Below, piece after piece: positions 35,795-44,920 of a stretch of DNA of 64,000 nt. The position numbers and the translations under genes are program-made. How positions within the stretch are numbered: position 1 is the first letter of the stretch; the number at the start of each line of letters is the position of its first letter. The notes below the pieces were generated by a model. The model saw nothing but the letters and a program-made list of their open reading frames with translations, did no database searches and was not told where the DNA came from. Origin of the DNA: Pseudobacter ginsenosidimutans (GTDB lineage Bacteria > Bacteroidota > Bacteroidia > Chitinophagales > Chitinophagaceae); the NCBI RefSeq assembly GCF_007970185.1, contig NZ_CP042431.1, positions 7,175,342-7,239,341 on the forward strand. The letters are read 5' to 3'.

Positions 35795-37705
35795 TTATTT
35801 TTTGGCGCCGCGTTTCTGCAGATCAGCAACAGGAATCACCATCATACGGCCGATTTCCTGCTTTCCGCGATAAGTAATTATTTTCAATGTTGAAGCATCT
35901 TTAGGTGCTACCAGCGTTTGTGTATACCTGGGATAATAACGGTCCGGGAAAGAATTGTCCCAGCTGTAATAAATATCCAGTCCTTCCACTTCTGTACTCA
36001 GATCAACCTTCAGCACTTTGGAAGTTGTATCGTATACTGGTTTCACAATGGCATCGTACATGCTCGGAGCATATTTGATCTGCGCTTCATCGAAACGATC
36101 AAAATGTGATTCAGTACGGGATACGAAATTATTCCAGTTCCTTTTTTCTTTCGGGCTCCACAAACATTCAGCAATGGCAAATGCGCGGGGCCAAACCATG
36201 TATTGCATATGGCGGGTGTTGTACACCTGTTCTGTCCATAGATTTGCCTGTCCGCCTTTCACCAGCTTTGGATCAGCGCCGGGTGGAACCGGTTCCATTT
36301 CGTAAGCAGTCTTCAGTCTGAGCGAACTGTATACCGGAGGCTCAATGCTGGCATCGCCCTGCATGAAATCGATATACGCATTGGTATTGGGGCTCATCAC
36401 CACTTCATGACCAAGCTTGATGGCTTCCAGTCCGCCTTTCACACCACGCCAGCTCATCACAGCTGCATTCGGCGCCAGGCCGCCTTCCAGGATCTCATCC
36501 CAACCGATCATCTTCTTACCCTTAGCACTGATGATCTTCGATACACGTTTTACAAAATAGCTTTGTACTTCATGCATGTCTTTCAGATTCTCTTTCTGCA
36601 TGAGTTGTTTCACTGCATCGCTCTGCTCCCAGAAATTTTTCGCGCACTCGTCTCCTCCCATATGTATGTATTCGAAGGGAAAGAGCGCCGCTACTTCAGT
36701 GAACACTTTGTCCAGGAATTCGTAAGTGAACTCTCCTGCCGGGTTCAGACTGTTATCATAGATGGCAGTGAATTTTCCGCCACCGAGCCAGTTCATCAGT
36801 TTCTCACCAGAGTTCACGCGTGTGTTCTCAGGGAAGTTGGCAAGCTGAGGATAACTCTCGATAGCAGCGCTGCTGTGACCAGGTACATCCACTTCGGGAA
36901 GGATATTCACGAAACGGTCGGCGGCATACTGCACGATCTCTTTGATATCTTCCTGCGTATAGAAACCGCCATAAGTTTTGGGCTCATTCGGTTCGGGCCT
37001 GCTGAAAGTGCCCCATGTACCGGTCTTGTCTACACGCCATGCGCCTACGGTAGTAAGTTTGGGCAATGATTTTATTTCGATCCTCCAGCCCTGGTCGTCT
37101 GTGAGATGCCAGTGCAGAAGATTGTATTTGTACTTCACCATATTGTCGATGAATTCCTTCACTTCAGCCTTGGTGAAAAAGTGACGGCTCACATCCAGCA
37201 TCAGTCCGCGCCAGCCGAATCTTGGTTTGTCGGAAATGCTGAGGGCCGGCAGGCTCCAGCTGGCTTTTTTGACGAGGCTCTTACCAGCGATCTCTTTAGG
37301 GAATAATTGCAGGAGCGTTTGCACGCCATAAAAAAGACCGGCAGGCTGATTGGCCTTGATGAATACGCCTTTGTTGTTCACCTGTAATGAATAGCCTTCC
37401 TTACCCAATGCAGCATCTTCTTTTGAATTGAGCTCAAGAGCAATGAGATTTGTTTTGATGGTTTTGGTAAGGCCATTGGCGAGCGGCAGTCCATACCCCG
37501 TAACAGGGCGCAGTTGTGCTGCCAGCAGTTCAGCCACGCGGAAAGCTTCTTTACCGGTAGCTTCGATACGACTCTGTGCATTCAGTTCCCAGGAACCCGT
37601 TTGAAGGGTATACGTTTCAGGCTGCGGAATGATCGCAGGCATCGTCTGGGCTATAGCTGCAAATGAGCAGACAAACAACGCAAACGCAATAGTGATTTTT
37701 TTCAT
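35795..37705 (-). CDS. Secreted GH20 beta-N-acetylhexosaminidase
   Basis: The 636-residue enzyme has a signal peptide (cut after AIAQ), an N-terminal GH20b domain (to about 150) and a GH20 TIM barrel with GLMLDVSRHFF, HWHLTDDQGWRIEIK, PEVDVPGHSSAAI and the catalytic Asp-Glu pair in YIHMGGDECAKNFWEQ, then a C-terminal beta extension. It removes terminal GlcNAc/GalNAc from chitooligosaccharides, peptidoglycan fragments or glycans, with the substrate 2-acetamido group assisting catalysis. Monocistronic. Confidence 0.95.
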   Translation of the reverse strand: MKKITIAFALFVCSFAAIAQTMPAIIPQPETYTLQTGSWELNAQSRIEATGKEAFRVAELLAAQLRPVTGYGLPLANGLTKTIKTNLIALELNSKEDAALGKEGYSLQVNNKGVFIKANQPAGLFYGVQTLLQLFPKEIAGKSLVKKASWSLPALSISDKPRFGWRGLMLDVSRHFFTKAEVKEFIDNMVKYKYNLLHWHLTDDQGWRIEIKSLPKLTTVGAWRVDKTGTWGTFSRPEPNEPKTYGGFYTQEDIKEIVQYAADRFVNILPEVDVPGHSSAAIESYPQLANFPENTRVNSGEKLMNWLGGGKFTAIYDNSLNPAGEFTYEFLDKVFTEVAALFPFEYIHMGGDECAKNFWEQSDAVKQLMQKENLKDMHEVQSYFVKRVSKIISAKGKKMIGWDEILEGGLAPNAAVMSWRGVKGGLEAIKLGHEVVMSPNTNAYIDFMQGDASIEPPVYSSLRLKTAYEMEPVPPGADPKLVKGGQANLWTEQVYNTRHMQYMVWPRAFAIAECLWSPKEKRNWNNFVSRTESHFDRFDEAQIKYAPSMYDAIVKPVYDTTSKVLKVDLSTEVEGLDIYYSWDNSFPDRYYPRYTQTLVAPKDASTLKIITYRGKQEIGRMMVIPVADLQKRGAKK

Positions 37706-37855
37706 ATAACTTATTTGGATCGGAGTTTGGTGCGACTAAAATTAGGCATTTTATTTATTGGCATTCATTGAATACTGCAAATCATCGTATTCATTTAAAA
37801 TGGGGCTGGTTTTTTATTCGTGTTTATGTATCTTTCAAAAAAAACCAACTGAACA

Positions 37856-38686
37856 ATGAAAAAATTCCTCGTACCAACGGATTTTTCTGACACCTCTAAA
37901 AACGCTGCCAGGTTTGCCGTTCAGGCCGTAGCCAATGATCAGGACGCCACGATTATTCTGTACAATCTGCATGACTTAGTTGCTGCGGGCTCAGATGGTT
38001 CTTTGCTGACTGAAACAGAGAATGACCGGATGATTGTGCTGACCGAAGCACTTAACAACCTGAAAGCCGAACTCATTGCGCTGGCTCCTCAGGCAAAAAT
38101 CGAAATCGTAGCTGAAGCAGGTTCATCCCTGGTGGATAACCTTGACCGATATGTGAGACATCATGGTATCGACCTGGTGGTGATGGGCATCACCGGCGCT
38201 ACCCGTCTCGAACAGATCTTCATGGGAAGCAATACCCTCAACCTGGTTGATAAAGGTATCTGCCCGGTAATGATCATCCCTCCCGATGCCACTTACCACC
38301 CCATCAAGAACATCGCACTGGCTTCCGACCTCAAGGAAGTGGAAACCACAACGCCTGTAGCACCTATCAAGGCCGTGCTGAAACTCTTCAATGCCTCCCT
38401 GCACGTGGTGAATGTAGACAGTGAGCATTATGTGGACATCACCGATGAATACAAGGCAGAAAGGGTAAAACTGGAAAAAATGTTTAGCGGATACAACCCT
38501 GAGTTCTATTTTATCCGTCAATATGATTTTCAGGAAGCGATCAGCCAGTTCTCTATCGACAGGGCAATCGACGCCATTGTGATCGTTCCGAAACGCAACA
38601 GCTTCCTCAGCGGACTGTTCAAAACCAGTCATACGAAGAGACTGGCTTATCATAGCCATATTCCCATTGTGGCTATTCACGAATAA
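37856..38686 (+). CDS. Tandem-domain universal stress protein
   Basis: The 276-residue protein has two Usp domains (about 1-142 and 148-276). The first has FLVPTDFSDTSKNAARFAV and the ATP-binding-type GITGATRLEQIFMGSNTLNLV...CPVMIIPP; the second is degenerate (IDAIVIVPKRNSFLSGLFKTSHTKRLAYHSHIPIVAIHE) but keeps the overall pattern. Tandem Usp proteins are common in Bacteroidota. Role under stress is by family only. A terminator follows. Confidence 0.92.
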   Translation: MKKFLVPTDFSDTSKNAARFAVQAVANDQDATIILYNLHDLVAAGSDGSLLTETENDRMIVLTEALNNLKAELIALAPQAKIEIVAEAGSSLVDNLDRYVRHHGIDLVVMGITGATRLEQIFMGSNTLNLVDKGICPVMIIPPDATYHPIKNIALASDLKEVETTTPVAPIKAVLKLFNASLHVVNVDSEHYVDITDEYKAERVKLEKMFSGYNPEFYFIRQYDFQEAISQFSIDRAIDAIVIVPKRNSFLSGLFKTSHTKRLAYHSHIPIVAIHE

Positions 38687-38708
38687 TTCAGCGCTAATTG
38701 CTTATACG

Positions 38709-38741
38709 AGGTTGTACCTTTGCGGTGCAACCTTCTTTTTT
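38709..38741 (+). terminator. Terminator after the universal stress protein
   Basis: A 10-bp stem (38709-38718/38723-38732, one G-U) with a 4-nt loop runs into TTC and seven T, ending 12 nt before the next gene. Confidence 0.85.
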
Positions 38742-38753
38742 ATCTGAGAATTT

Positions 38754-39149
38754 ATGATGATCCTGAAAAAAGTGGCTTACGCATTCGCTCTCTGCGCAGG
38801 CCTCACCTATATCGGACTGAAGTTCACCTGGCCGGATACCGGTTGGTATACCATTTTTATGGCCCTTCAGTTTGCAGCTTTTGTTGTTTTGCTTCTGTTT
38901 CTGCTCTTGTTCAGTAAACTGATCAAAATGCAGCCCCTGAAGGCTTACCTGCTGGCTACTATTTGCGCTTATATCGGCTACCTGTTTGCGTTGAAGGCTA
39001 TCAATAATCCGGGAGACAGTATCGGGGTTGCCCTGACGAAACTCCATACCGGTAAGGATTTTGTACCTACCCTGCTCAGCTTCCTGCTGGCGAATACAGC
39101 GATACTGATTTACACTTTTTTTGAAGAGCGGGCTAAGAAAACGGCTTAG
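38754..39149 (+). CDS. Hypothetical four-helix membrane protein
   Basis: The 131-residue product is almost entirely hydrophobic with about four membrane helices (near 5-20, 30-52, 60-80, 98-118) and a positively charged end EERAKKTA. Two adjacent ATG codons (38754, 38757) could start it. I do not recognise a family. It is followed after 59 nt by the LysR gene in the same direction. Confidence 0.7.
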   Translation: MMILKKVAYAFALCAGLTYIGLKFTWPDTGWYTIFMALQFAAFVVLLLFLLLFSKLIKMQPLKAYLLATICAYIGYLFALKAINNPGDSIGVALTKLHTGKDFVPTLLSFLLANTAILIYTFFEERAKKTA

Positions 39150-39208
39150 CTGTCTGAATACCCGGGCGGGTGGCTGAATTTTCTCTAACTTCATACAAAC
39201 GCCGGGCT

Positions 39209-40114
39209 ATGATCAGTTTCAGTCATGAAGTGTTTTTTGAAGTGGCCTCCCAACTCAGCTTTTCCCGTGCAGCGGAGGCTATGTTCATCTCTCAGCCTGC
39301 AATTACCCGGCATATTCAAACCCTTGAAAAGAATTACGGCGCCAGTTTGTTTGAAAGAAAAGGGAATGCCATCTCTCTCACTACTGAAGGGAAATTGCTG
39401 TTGGATTATGTAACCAAAGCAAGAGAACTGCAGCGGCAATTATCGTTCGATATGAGCCGGCAGGAAGATATCCATCAGGCCAAAGGCTCGCTCACATTGG
39501 GCACCAGCACTACCATCACACTGTACGTGATCCCTCCCGTATTCTCTGCATTCCATCAGCAATATCCGAACATCGATCTTACACTCGTTAACCGCAACTC
39601 GGAAAATATTCTTAAAGCACTGCTGGATCACGAGATCGATCTTGGCGTTACCGAAGGAAAGAAACAACTTACTTCCGTGAAGTACCAGTTCTTTATCTCC
39701 GATGAAGTAGTGCCCATCTGCAGTGCAAGAAGTCCACTCACAAAGAAGAAAAGTATACAACCTGAAGAGCTCAAACAGATCCCTGTGGCACTGCGCGAAA
39801 GGGGATCCGGCACTCTGCAGGCCGTTACAGAAGCCCTGCAAAAAAACAAAATGAGTATTGCAGACATCCGTCATAAGATTGTGCTGGGTGGTACGGAAGC
39901 CCTCAAAAATTTCCTCCTGGATGACACTTGCGTTGGCTTCCTTCCGCTCCGTTCAGTAGTGAAGCAACTCAAAAACGGAGAGCTGGTCCGGCTCAATATC
40001 CCTGGAATGAGTATCCAGCGCGACTTCTACTTTGTACAAAGGCGTGACTCCGAAGCAGACAGGATCAACCAGTTATTCATCAAACTGGCCCTTCGTTATA
40101 ACAAAAAGTTATAG
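39209..40114 (+). CDS. LysR family transcriptional regulator
   Basis: The 301-residue protein has an N-terminal winged helix-turn-helix (VASQLSFSRAAEAMFISQPAITRHIQTLEKNYGASLFER, residues about 8-47) and a LysR substrate-binding domain with GTSTTITLYVIPPVF and the DHEIDLGVTEGKK region. ATG 39209 gives the standard LysR start; the frame extends to 39170 without similarity. The next gene encodes threonine synthase, a possible target; CysB/Cbl-type regulators often sit near sulfur or amino-acid genes, but the effector cannot be read from sequence. Confidence 0.93.
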   Translation: MISFSHEVFFEVASQLSFSRAAEAMFISQPAITRHIQTLEKNYGASLFERKGNAISLTTEGKLLLDYVTKARELQRQLSFDMSRQEDIHQAKGSLTLGTSTTITLYVIPPVFSAFHQQYPNIDLTLVNRNSENILKALLDHEIDLGVTEGKKQLTSVKYQFFISDEVVPICSARSPLTKKKSIQPEELKQIPVALRERGSGTLQAVTEALQKNKMSIADIRHKIVLGGTEALKNFLLDDTCVGFLPLRSVVKQLKNGELVRLNIPGMSIQRDFYFVQRRDSEADRINQLFIKLALRYNKKL

Positions 40115-40191
40115 CGTATAATTAAACGGCATTAGCGGCTGTGCAGCGTCTTCCTACATTTACAGGGTCATTAGCGAGTAATAGTGAGTTT

Positions 40192-41361
40192 ATGAAAGTA
40201 GCACAACAACACAGCACATTAGCCCGGCTGGTATGCTCATCCTGCGGAAATGCGTTCTCCATCTTTGAGCCACAAACATTTTCCTCCTGCTGCCAGCAGC
40301 CGCTGATCGCGGAATACGATCTTCCCCGGATTTCTCCATCAGTATTGCAACAACGTCCATCAACAATGTGGCGGTATGCTGAAATGCTGCCGGTACTGGA
40401 CCCGGAAAATATCGTGAGCCTGGGAGAAGGCATGACGCCCGTGATCTATCCCAAACGTCTAACCGAAAAATTCGATCTTCCTTTTTTCCATATCAAAGAT
40501 GAATCCGGCAATCCGACAGGTTCATTCAAGGCGCGTGGAATCAGTGCCGCCGTGAGCAAGGCCAAGGAGTTTGGGTTTGAAGGTTGCATTGTTCCCACTG
40601 CCGGTAATGCAGGCGGCGCTTTGGCCGCATATTGCGCTGCAGCAGGAATGAAGGCCGTAGTAGTGATGCCATCGCATACACCGGATGTGTTCAAGGAAGA
40701 ATGCAGGCTGTTCGGTGCAGACCTGGTGCTGGTGGATGGATTGATCAGCGACTGCGCCAGACGGGTTGCCACACTGAAACAGAGCCTTCCCTTTTTCGAT
40801 ATTTCCACAATGAAGGAACCTTACCGCCTGGAAGGAAAGAAAACTATGGGATACGAAATTGCAGAGCAATTCAATTTCGATCTTCCCGATGTGATCCTCT
40901 ACCCCACCGGCGGCGGTACAGGATTGCTCGGTATGTGGAAGGCATTTGATGAAATGGAAACAATGGGCTGGATCGGTTCCAAACGCCCGCGTATGATCGC
41001 TGTACAGGCAGCCAATTGCCAGCCAATTGCAGAAAGATTTGCAGGAAATATTAATTCTGTGAAAGAGTATGTGGGACGGGCATCGCTCGCCTATGGCCTT
41101 GCAGTTCCGCATCCCTTTGCAGAGAACATGATCATGCGCGTGCTGCATGGATCCGGAGGACTTCCCATTGCCATCAGTGATGAAGCCATGATAGACGCAG
41201 TAAAGCTGATCGCAAGGGAAGAAGGAATGCTGATAGCTCCAGAAGGCGCAGCACTATGGGTGGCATTGCAGCAATTGATCAAAGAAGGCTTGATCCGTAA
41301 TGATGAAAATATTCTCATGTTGAATACCGGCAGCGGATACAAGTATTTGCAAAACCTGTGA
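40192..41361 (+). CDS. thrC: Threonine synthase
   Basis: The 389-residue PLP enzyme converts phosphohomoserine to threonine. The N-terminal part has a zinc-ribbon-like CSSCGNAF...CCQQ segment, then SLGEGMTPV, the PLP lysine in NPTGSFKARG, PTAGNAGGALAAYCAAAG, YPTGGGTGLLGMWKAF and a terminal NTGSGYKY. This is the threonine synthase/threonine dehydratase fold; length and the Zn-ribbon favour threonine synthase. Start ATG 40192; a GTG at 40141 is in frame but lacks similarity. Confidence 0.85.
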   Translation: MKVAQQHSTLARLVCSSCGNAFSIFEPQTFSSCCQQPLIAEYDLPRISPSVLQQRPSTMWRYAEMLPVLDPENIVSLGEGMTPVIYPKRLTEKFDLPFFHIKDESGNPTGSFKARGISAAVSKAKEFGFEGCIVPTAGNAGGALAAYCAAAGMKAVVVMPSHTPDVFKEECRLFGADLVLVDGLISDCARRVATLKQSLPFFDISTMKEPYRLEGKKTMGYEIAEQFNFDLPDVILYPTGGGTGLLGMWKAFDEMETMGWIGSKRPRMIAVQAANCQPIAERFAGNINSVKEYVGRASLAYGLAVPHPFAENMIMRVLHGSGGLPIAISDEAMIDAVKLIAREEGMLIAPEGAALWVALQQLIKEGLIRNDENILMLNTGSGYKYLQNL

Positions 41362-41398
41362 GCAAAGCTGTATCTTGTAATGAGAAATCATTCATCTC

Positions 41399-41794
41399 AT
41401 GACAAGCAGCGCTAAAACTCCGGGCAGATCCAACAGATCGTCTTCCAAAGAGAACAGGCCCATCCGCGTCTATGCAGCCATCCTTATGCTGGCAATATTG
41501 ATCGCCGGTATCCTGTATTTCACCCGCGATCAACCTATCCCCAAAGAGATCAGAGAAGCCGTCTCTTCCGGCGGTAAACGAGACTCTGTGTGGACTTACA
41601 GTTCTTCATCTCCCGATATCATCGCATTGAAAATGCCCAACGGCAATAAGTTCGAGTTGGAGAAGAATAGTTCTGGCATTGCTTCGTTCAAAGTCAATGG
41701 CAGAACCCTGACCAATCCTGAAGAAATGGAACAATACCAACGGGAACTGGCCGCCATGCTCAACGAATTGAACAATAGAAAGCAGTCGCAATAA
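41399..41794 (+). CDS. Hypothetical single-pass membrane protein
   Basis: The 131-residue product has a Ser/Lys/Arg-rich N-terminus, one membrane helix (about 24-42) and an extracytoplasmic domain with SPDIIALKMPNGNKFELEKNSSGIASFKVNGRTL, reading like a small all-beta module, then a Gln/Glu-rich helical end. Positive-inside charge places the N-terminus in the cytoplasm. No family recognised. The methyltransferase starts 10 nt later, so they may be co-transcribed. Confidence 0.7.
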   Translation: MTSSAKTPGRSNRSSSKENRPIRVYAAILMLAILIAGILYFTRDQPIPKEIREAVSSGGKRDSVWTYSSSSPDIIALKMPNGNKFELEKNSSGIASFKVNGRTLTNPEEMEQYQRELAAMLNELNNRKQSQ

Positions 41795-41804
41795 TTTTCA
41801 CATT

Positions 41805-42398
41805 ATGCAGGAAAACATGTTCGATGCGGCTTACTGGGACGATCAGTACCTCCATTACAAACCAGGCTGGGATATCGGTTCCCCATCAACGCCACTGAAA
41901 GAATATATCGATCAACTAACTGATAAGAATACCCGTATCCTCATTCCCGGCTGCGGCAATGGCTACGAAGCTGAATACCTGTTACAGCAAGGGTTTCAGC
42001 ATGTTACTGTAATAGATCTGTCCCCGGTACTCACTAAAAGCTTCACAGAGAAATTACAGTCGTACGCTGGCAAACAACTAACAGTGATCACCGGAGATTT
42101 CTTTGATCATACCGGCCAATACGATCTCATACTCGAGCAGACTTTCTTTTGTGTGTTTCCGCCGCAATACAGGGAGAAATATGTGCAGCATGTACAGGAA
42201 TTGCTGGCTCCAGGCGGTATCATCGCAGGAGTTCTGTTCAACAGGGAATTCGATAGCGCCCCTCCTTTCGGTGGAAAAATGGAATCCTACATTCCTGTTT
42301 TCCAGAAATACCTTGATCTGATGAAGATGGAGCCCTGCTACAATTCCATCAAACCAAGGCAGGGAGCGGAAGTATTTTTTATAGCGCGGAAAAACTAA
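41805..42398 (+). CDS. TPMT-family SAM-dependent methyltransferase
   Basis: The 197-residue protein matches the thiopurine-methyltransferase-like class I fold: WDDQYLHYKPGWDIGSPSTPL at the N-terminus, SAM-binding RILIPGCGNGYEAEYL, acidic VIDLSP, and QTFFCVFPPQYREKYVQHV...LAPGG. Bacteroidota members methylate unknown small molecules, possibly thiols, halides or metalloids. Final strand FIARKN is intact. Confidence 0.88.
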   Translation: MQENMFDAAYWDDQYLHYKPGWDIGSPSTPLKEYIDQLTDKNTRILIPGCGNGYEAEYLLQQGFQHVTVIDLSPVLTKSFTEKLQSYAGKQLTVITGDFFDHTGQYDLILEQTFFCVFPPQYREKYVQHVQELLAPGGIIAGVLFNREFDSAPPFGGKMESYIPVFQKYLDLMKMEPCYNSIKPRQGAEVFFIARKN

Positions 42399-42457
42399 GA
42401 GAAACAGGCATATTACCTTCAATTTGTTATTAGTAGCGAATTGCTTAAATTTACAAT

Positions 42458-42823
42458 ATGCAGCTTTCAATACAAGATCGATTATTACTCCAACAATTCT
42501 TTGCAGGTATCCCTGTTAAAAGAGCCTATTTGTTTGGATCGATGGCTCGCGGCGAAGCTGATTCCAAAAGCGATATCGATATTCTGGTAGAGCTTGATCA
42601 TTCCCAACCTATTGGTATGAAATTCTTCATTTACCAATCCGATCTTGAAGAATTGTTACATAAAAAAGTAGACCTTGTTACAACCGAAGGACTTTCTCAC
42701 CTGGTAAAACCTTATATCGACAAGGACAAGATACTTATCTATGAAAGGACAGCTCACCGGGATTCAGAAATATATCTATTCATGAATATTTCTCAGTCAA
42801 TCCCCACCTGGTATGGGAAATAG
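42458..42823 (+). CDS. MntA-type nucleotidyltransferase (orphaned antitoxin)
   Basis: The minimal nucleotidyltransferase domain covers residues 1-95: FGSMARGEADSKSDIDILVEL carries the GSxARG and DxD motifs, and the HKKVDLVTTEGLS segment the third acidic strand. MntA-type proteins adenylylate (AMPylate) and neutralise the HEPN RNase HepT. The natural protein probably ends near ILIYER; the last 25 residues (TAHRDSEIYLFMNISQ...) are read across the remains of the HepT gene, so the C-terminus is likely abnormal. Confidence 0.87.
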   Translation: MQLSIQDRLLLQQFFAGIPVKRAYLFGSMARGEADSKSDIDILVELDHSQPIGMKFFIYQSDLEELLHKKVDLVTTEGLSHLVKPYIDKDKILIYERTAHRDSEIYLFMNISQSIPTWYGK

Positions 42824-42888
42824 CTCAAAAAGATCTTCCAGTCTTGAAACAACAATTTCAGGAAACATTATCAGATCTCCCCGAATAA
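42741..42888 (+). pseudogene. HepT (DUF86 HEPN) remnant with internal deletion
   Basis: An ATG at 42741 overlapping mntA gives MKGQLTGIQKYIYS and then a stop. From 42781 another frame reads HEYFSVNPHLVWEIAQKDLPVLKQQF... to TAA 42888, which is the C-terminal part of DUF86 HEPN proteins, starting within the conserved R-x-x-x-H-x-Y region. The 60-70 residues between, including the catalytic Arg of the RNase site, are gone and the two ends are out of frame. The toxin is therefore dead. Confidence 0.8.
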
Positions 42889-42892
42889 TAGC

Positions 42893-43939
42893 CTACACCG
42901 CAGGCTCCTGCTGGCTCAAACAATGGAAGCTTCCTAATCCCCAGATGATCTCCGTACTATCGATCCCCACCACTTTCCTATCCGGGAAACTTTGCTGGAT
43001 GATCTGCAGTGCCATATCATCAGCCGCACAACGATAAGTAGGAACGATCACTGATTTATTGGCGATGTAAAAATTGGCGTAAGAAGCCGGCAGGCGCTGC
43101 TCGTCAAAATCAACAGCCTCAGGCATGGGCAGTTCGATAATATTGAGTTGTTTACCATTGATCAGTCGCATCTGTTTCAATTGTCGCAGGTTATGCTGCA
43201 GGAGCTCGTAGTTCTCGTCCTGCTTATTGGTTTCAACAACAGTGAGCACAGTATCTTCATTCACGAAACGGATGGTGTCATCGATATGTCCATCGGTATC
43301 ATCTCCCACAATTCCTTCATCCACCCAGAGGATCTGCTCTACTCCGTAATAATTGCGGAGGTAGTTTTCAATCTGGCCCTGGTTCAGGTGAGGGTTACGG
43401 TTAGGATTGAGCAGGCAGGCTGTAGAAGTAAGCAATGTTCCTTTTCCGTTGAACTCAACAGAGCCGCCTTCCATTACGATACCCGGATTGTAAACAGGAA
43501 GATTAAAATGTTTGGCGATCAAAGTTGGGATCACATCATCCAGATCAAATGGAGGATATTTTCCACCCCAGGCATTGTAGCCCCAGTCCACCACCACTTT
43601 CTTTTGCTCAGCAGCAGGATTGATGAGGAAGGCCGGACCGTGATCGCGGCACCAGGCATCATTGGTGGGATGGAGGAAGAATTCCACCTGGCCCATATCT
43701 ACCTGTGCATCCTGCAGATGCTTTGTTGCAAAGGCTTTCATGGCTTCATCCACTACATTGATCCGTACTTTTTCACTGAGTGCAAGTTCTCTTACAAACT
43801 GGCTGTAGAAAGGATAGATGGTGTGGATCTTTCCGGGCCAGCTTGCTTCTTTATGCGGCCAGCTGAGCCAGGTTGCGGTATGTGGCGCAAATTCAGCCGG
43901 GAACACATAGCCGAGCTGTCCGGGAGTGGTTGATTCCAT
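42893..43939 (-). CDS. aguA: Agmatine deiminase
   Basis: The 348-residue guanidine-group hydrolase turns agmatine into N-carbamoylputrescine and ammonia. Signatures: TWLSWPHKEASWPG, NDAWCRDHGPAFL, VMEGGSVEFNGKGTLL, DDTDGHIDDTIRF, and the catalytic Cys in GLGSFHCLSQQEP near the C-terminus. It shares the fold of bacterial peptidylarginine deiminases but lacks a signal peptide. It is 30 nt downstream of aguB, which performs the next step. Confidence 0.94.
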   Translation of the reverse strand: MESTTPGQLGYVFPAEFAPHTATWLSWPHKEASWPGKIHTIYPFYSQFVRELALSEKVRINVVDEAMKAFATKHLQDAQVDMGQVEFFLHPTNDAWCRDHGPAFLINPAAEQKKVVVDWGYNAWGGKYPPFDLDDVIPTLIAKHFNLPVYNPGIVMEGGSVEFNGKGTLLTSTACLLNPNRNPHLNQGQIENYLRNYYGVEQILWVDEGIVGDDTDGHIDDTIRFVNEDTVLTVVETNKQDENYELLQHNLRQLKQMRLINGKQLNIIELPMPEAVDFDEQRLPASYANFYIANKSVIVPTYRCAADDMALQIIQQSFPDRKVVGIDSTEIIWGLGSFHCLSQQEPAV

Positions 43940-43969
43940 GAAGGTTGATTTTATACTGCGATGAACAGG

Positions 43970-44845
43970 TTAATCTTCGTCGATAAATCTTTTGGTGATC
44001 GGTTGGTAAGAGTCGATGCGTCTGTCGCGCAGGAAAGGCCAGTGCGTACGGTAGCGATCGCTCAGCGCAATGTCCAGTTCCTGTACATGGATCTCTTCTT
44101 TATCGTGGGAAGCCAGGTACAGCAGGTTGCCGAATGGATTGGCCACAAAAGAACCGCCCCAGAACTTCATGGCGCCGTTCTGTTCCAGTCCAACCCTGTT
44201 CACGCTCACCACATGTACACCGTTGGCAACAGCATGACTGCGCTGGATGGTCTGCCATGCATTGTATTGCTCGCTGTTGGTGGCTTCGTCCTGTGAAGTG
44301 GCCCAGCCGATGGCGGTGGGATAGAACAGGATCTCTGCGCCCATAAGCGCAGTGATGCGTGATGCTTCAGGATACCATTGATCCCAGCAGATCAGCACAC
44401 CGATGGTGGCGAATTTTGTTTTGAACACTTTATACCCGAGGTCGCCGGGAGTGAAGTAGAATTTTTCGTAATAAGCCGGATCATCCGGGATATGCATTTT
44501 GCGGTACTTGCCGAGGTAAGCGCCATCTGCATCGATCACGGCTGTGGTATTGTGATAGATACCCTGCGTTCTCTTTTCAAACAGGGAAGCAATGATCACC
44601 ACGCCTTTTTCCCTGGCTACGGACTGCAGCGTTTCGGTGGAAGGTCCGGGGATAGGCTCTGCCAGTTTGAAGTTTTCATAATCCTCCACATCGCAGAAGT
44701 ACAGTGAAGTGAAAAGCTCCTGAAGGCATACGATCTGTGCGCCCTTATCAGCAGCCTCTTTGACTTTGGCCACCGCTTTCTGAAGATTCTCTTCTTTACT
44801 GGCTGTGCAGGTCATTTGCACCAGCCCAACTTTTACTTTAGACAT
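43970..44845 (-). CDS. aguB: N-carbamoylputrescine amidase
   Basis: The 291-residue nitrilase-superfamily enzyme hydrolyses N-carbamoylputrescine to putrescine, CO2 and ammonia. The Glu-Lys-Cys triad is in VCLQELFTS, GKYRKMHIPDDP and GVLICWDQWYPEASR. Length, the WDQWYPEAAR-type motif and pairing with aguA support AguB. ATG 44845 is chosen over the longer frame. With aguA this gives a two-gene putrescine operon; arginine decarboxylase would be elsewhere. Confidence 0.94.
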   Translation of the reverse strand: MSKVKVGLVQMTCTASKEENLQKAVAKVKEAADKGAQIVCLQELFTSLYFCDVEDYENFKLAEPIPGPSTETLQSVAREKGVVIIASLFEKRTQGIYHNTTAVIDADGAYLGKYRKMHIPDDPAYYEKFYFTPGDLGYKVFKTKFATIGVLICWDQWYPEASRITALMGAEILFYPTAIGWATSQDEATNSEQYNAWQTIQRSHAVANGVHVVSVNRVGLEQNGAMKFWGGSFVANPFGNLLYLASHDKEEIHVQELDIALSDRYRTHWPFLRDRRIDSYQPITKRFIDED

Positions 44846-44875
44846 AGACGATTTTATCTTTGACTTTTGAGGGTG

Positions 44876-44883
44876 CAAAGTTA
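44876..44883 (-). promoter_or_regulatory. -7 promoter box for aguBA
   Basis: TAACTTTG on the minus strand, 30 nt before the aguB ATG, matches TAnnTTTG; no good -33 TTTG is seen. Confidence 0.45.
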
Positions 44884-44920
44884 TAAAAATGGAAGGATTT
44901 CCGTTGTTAAAATGCTGTGA

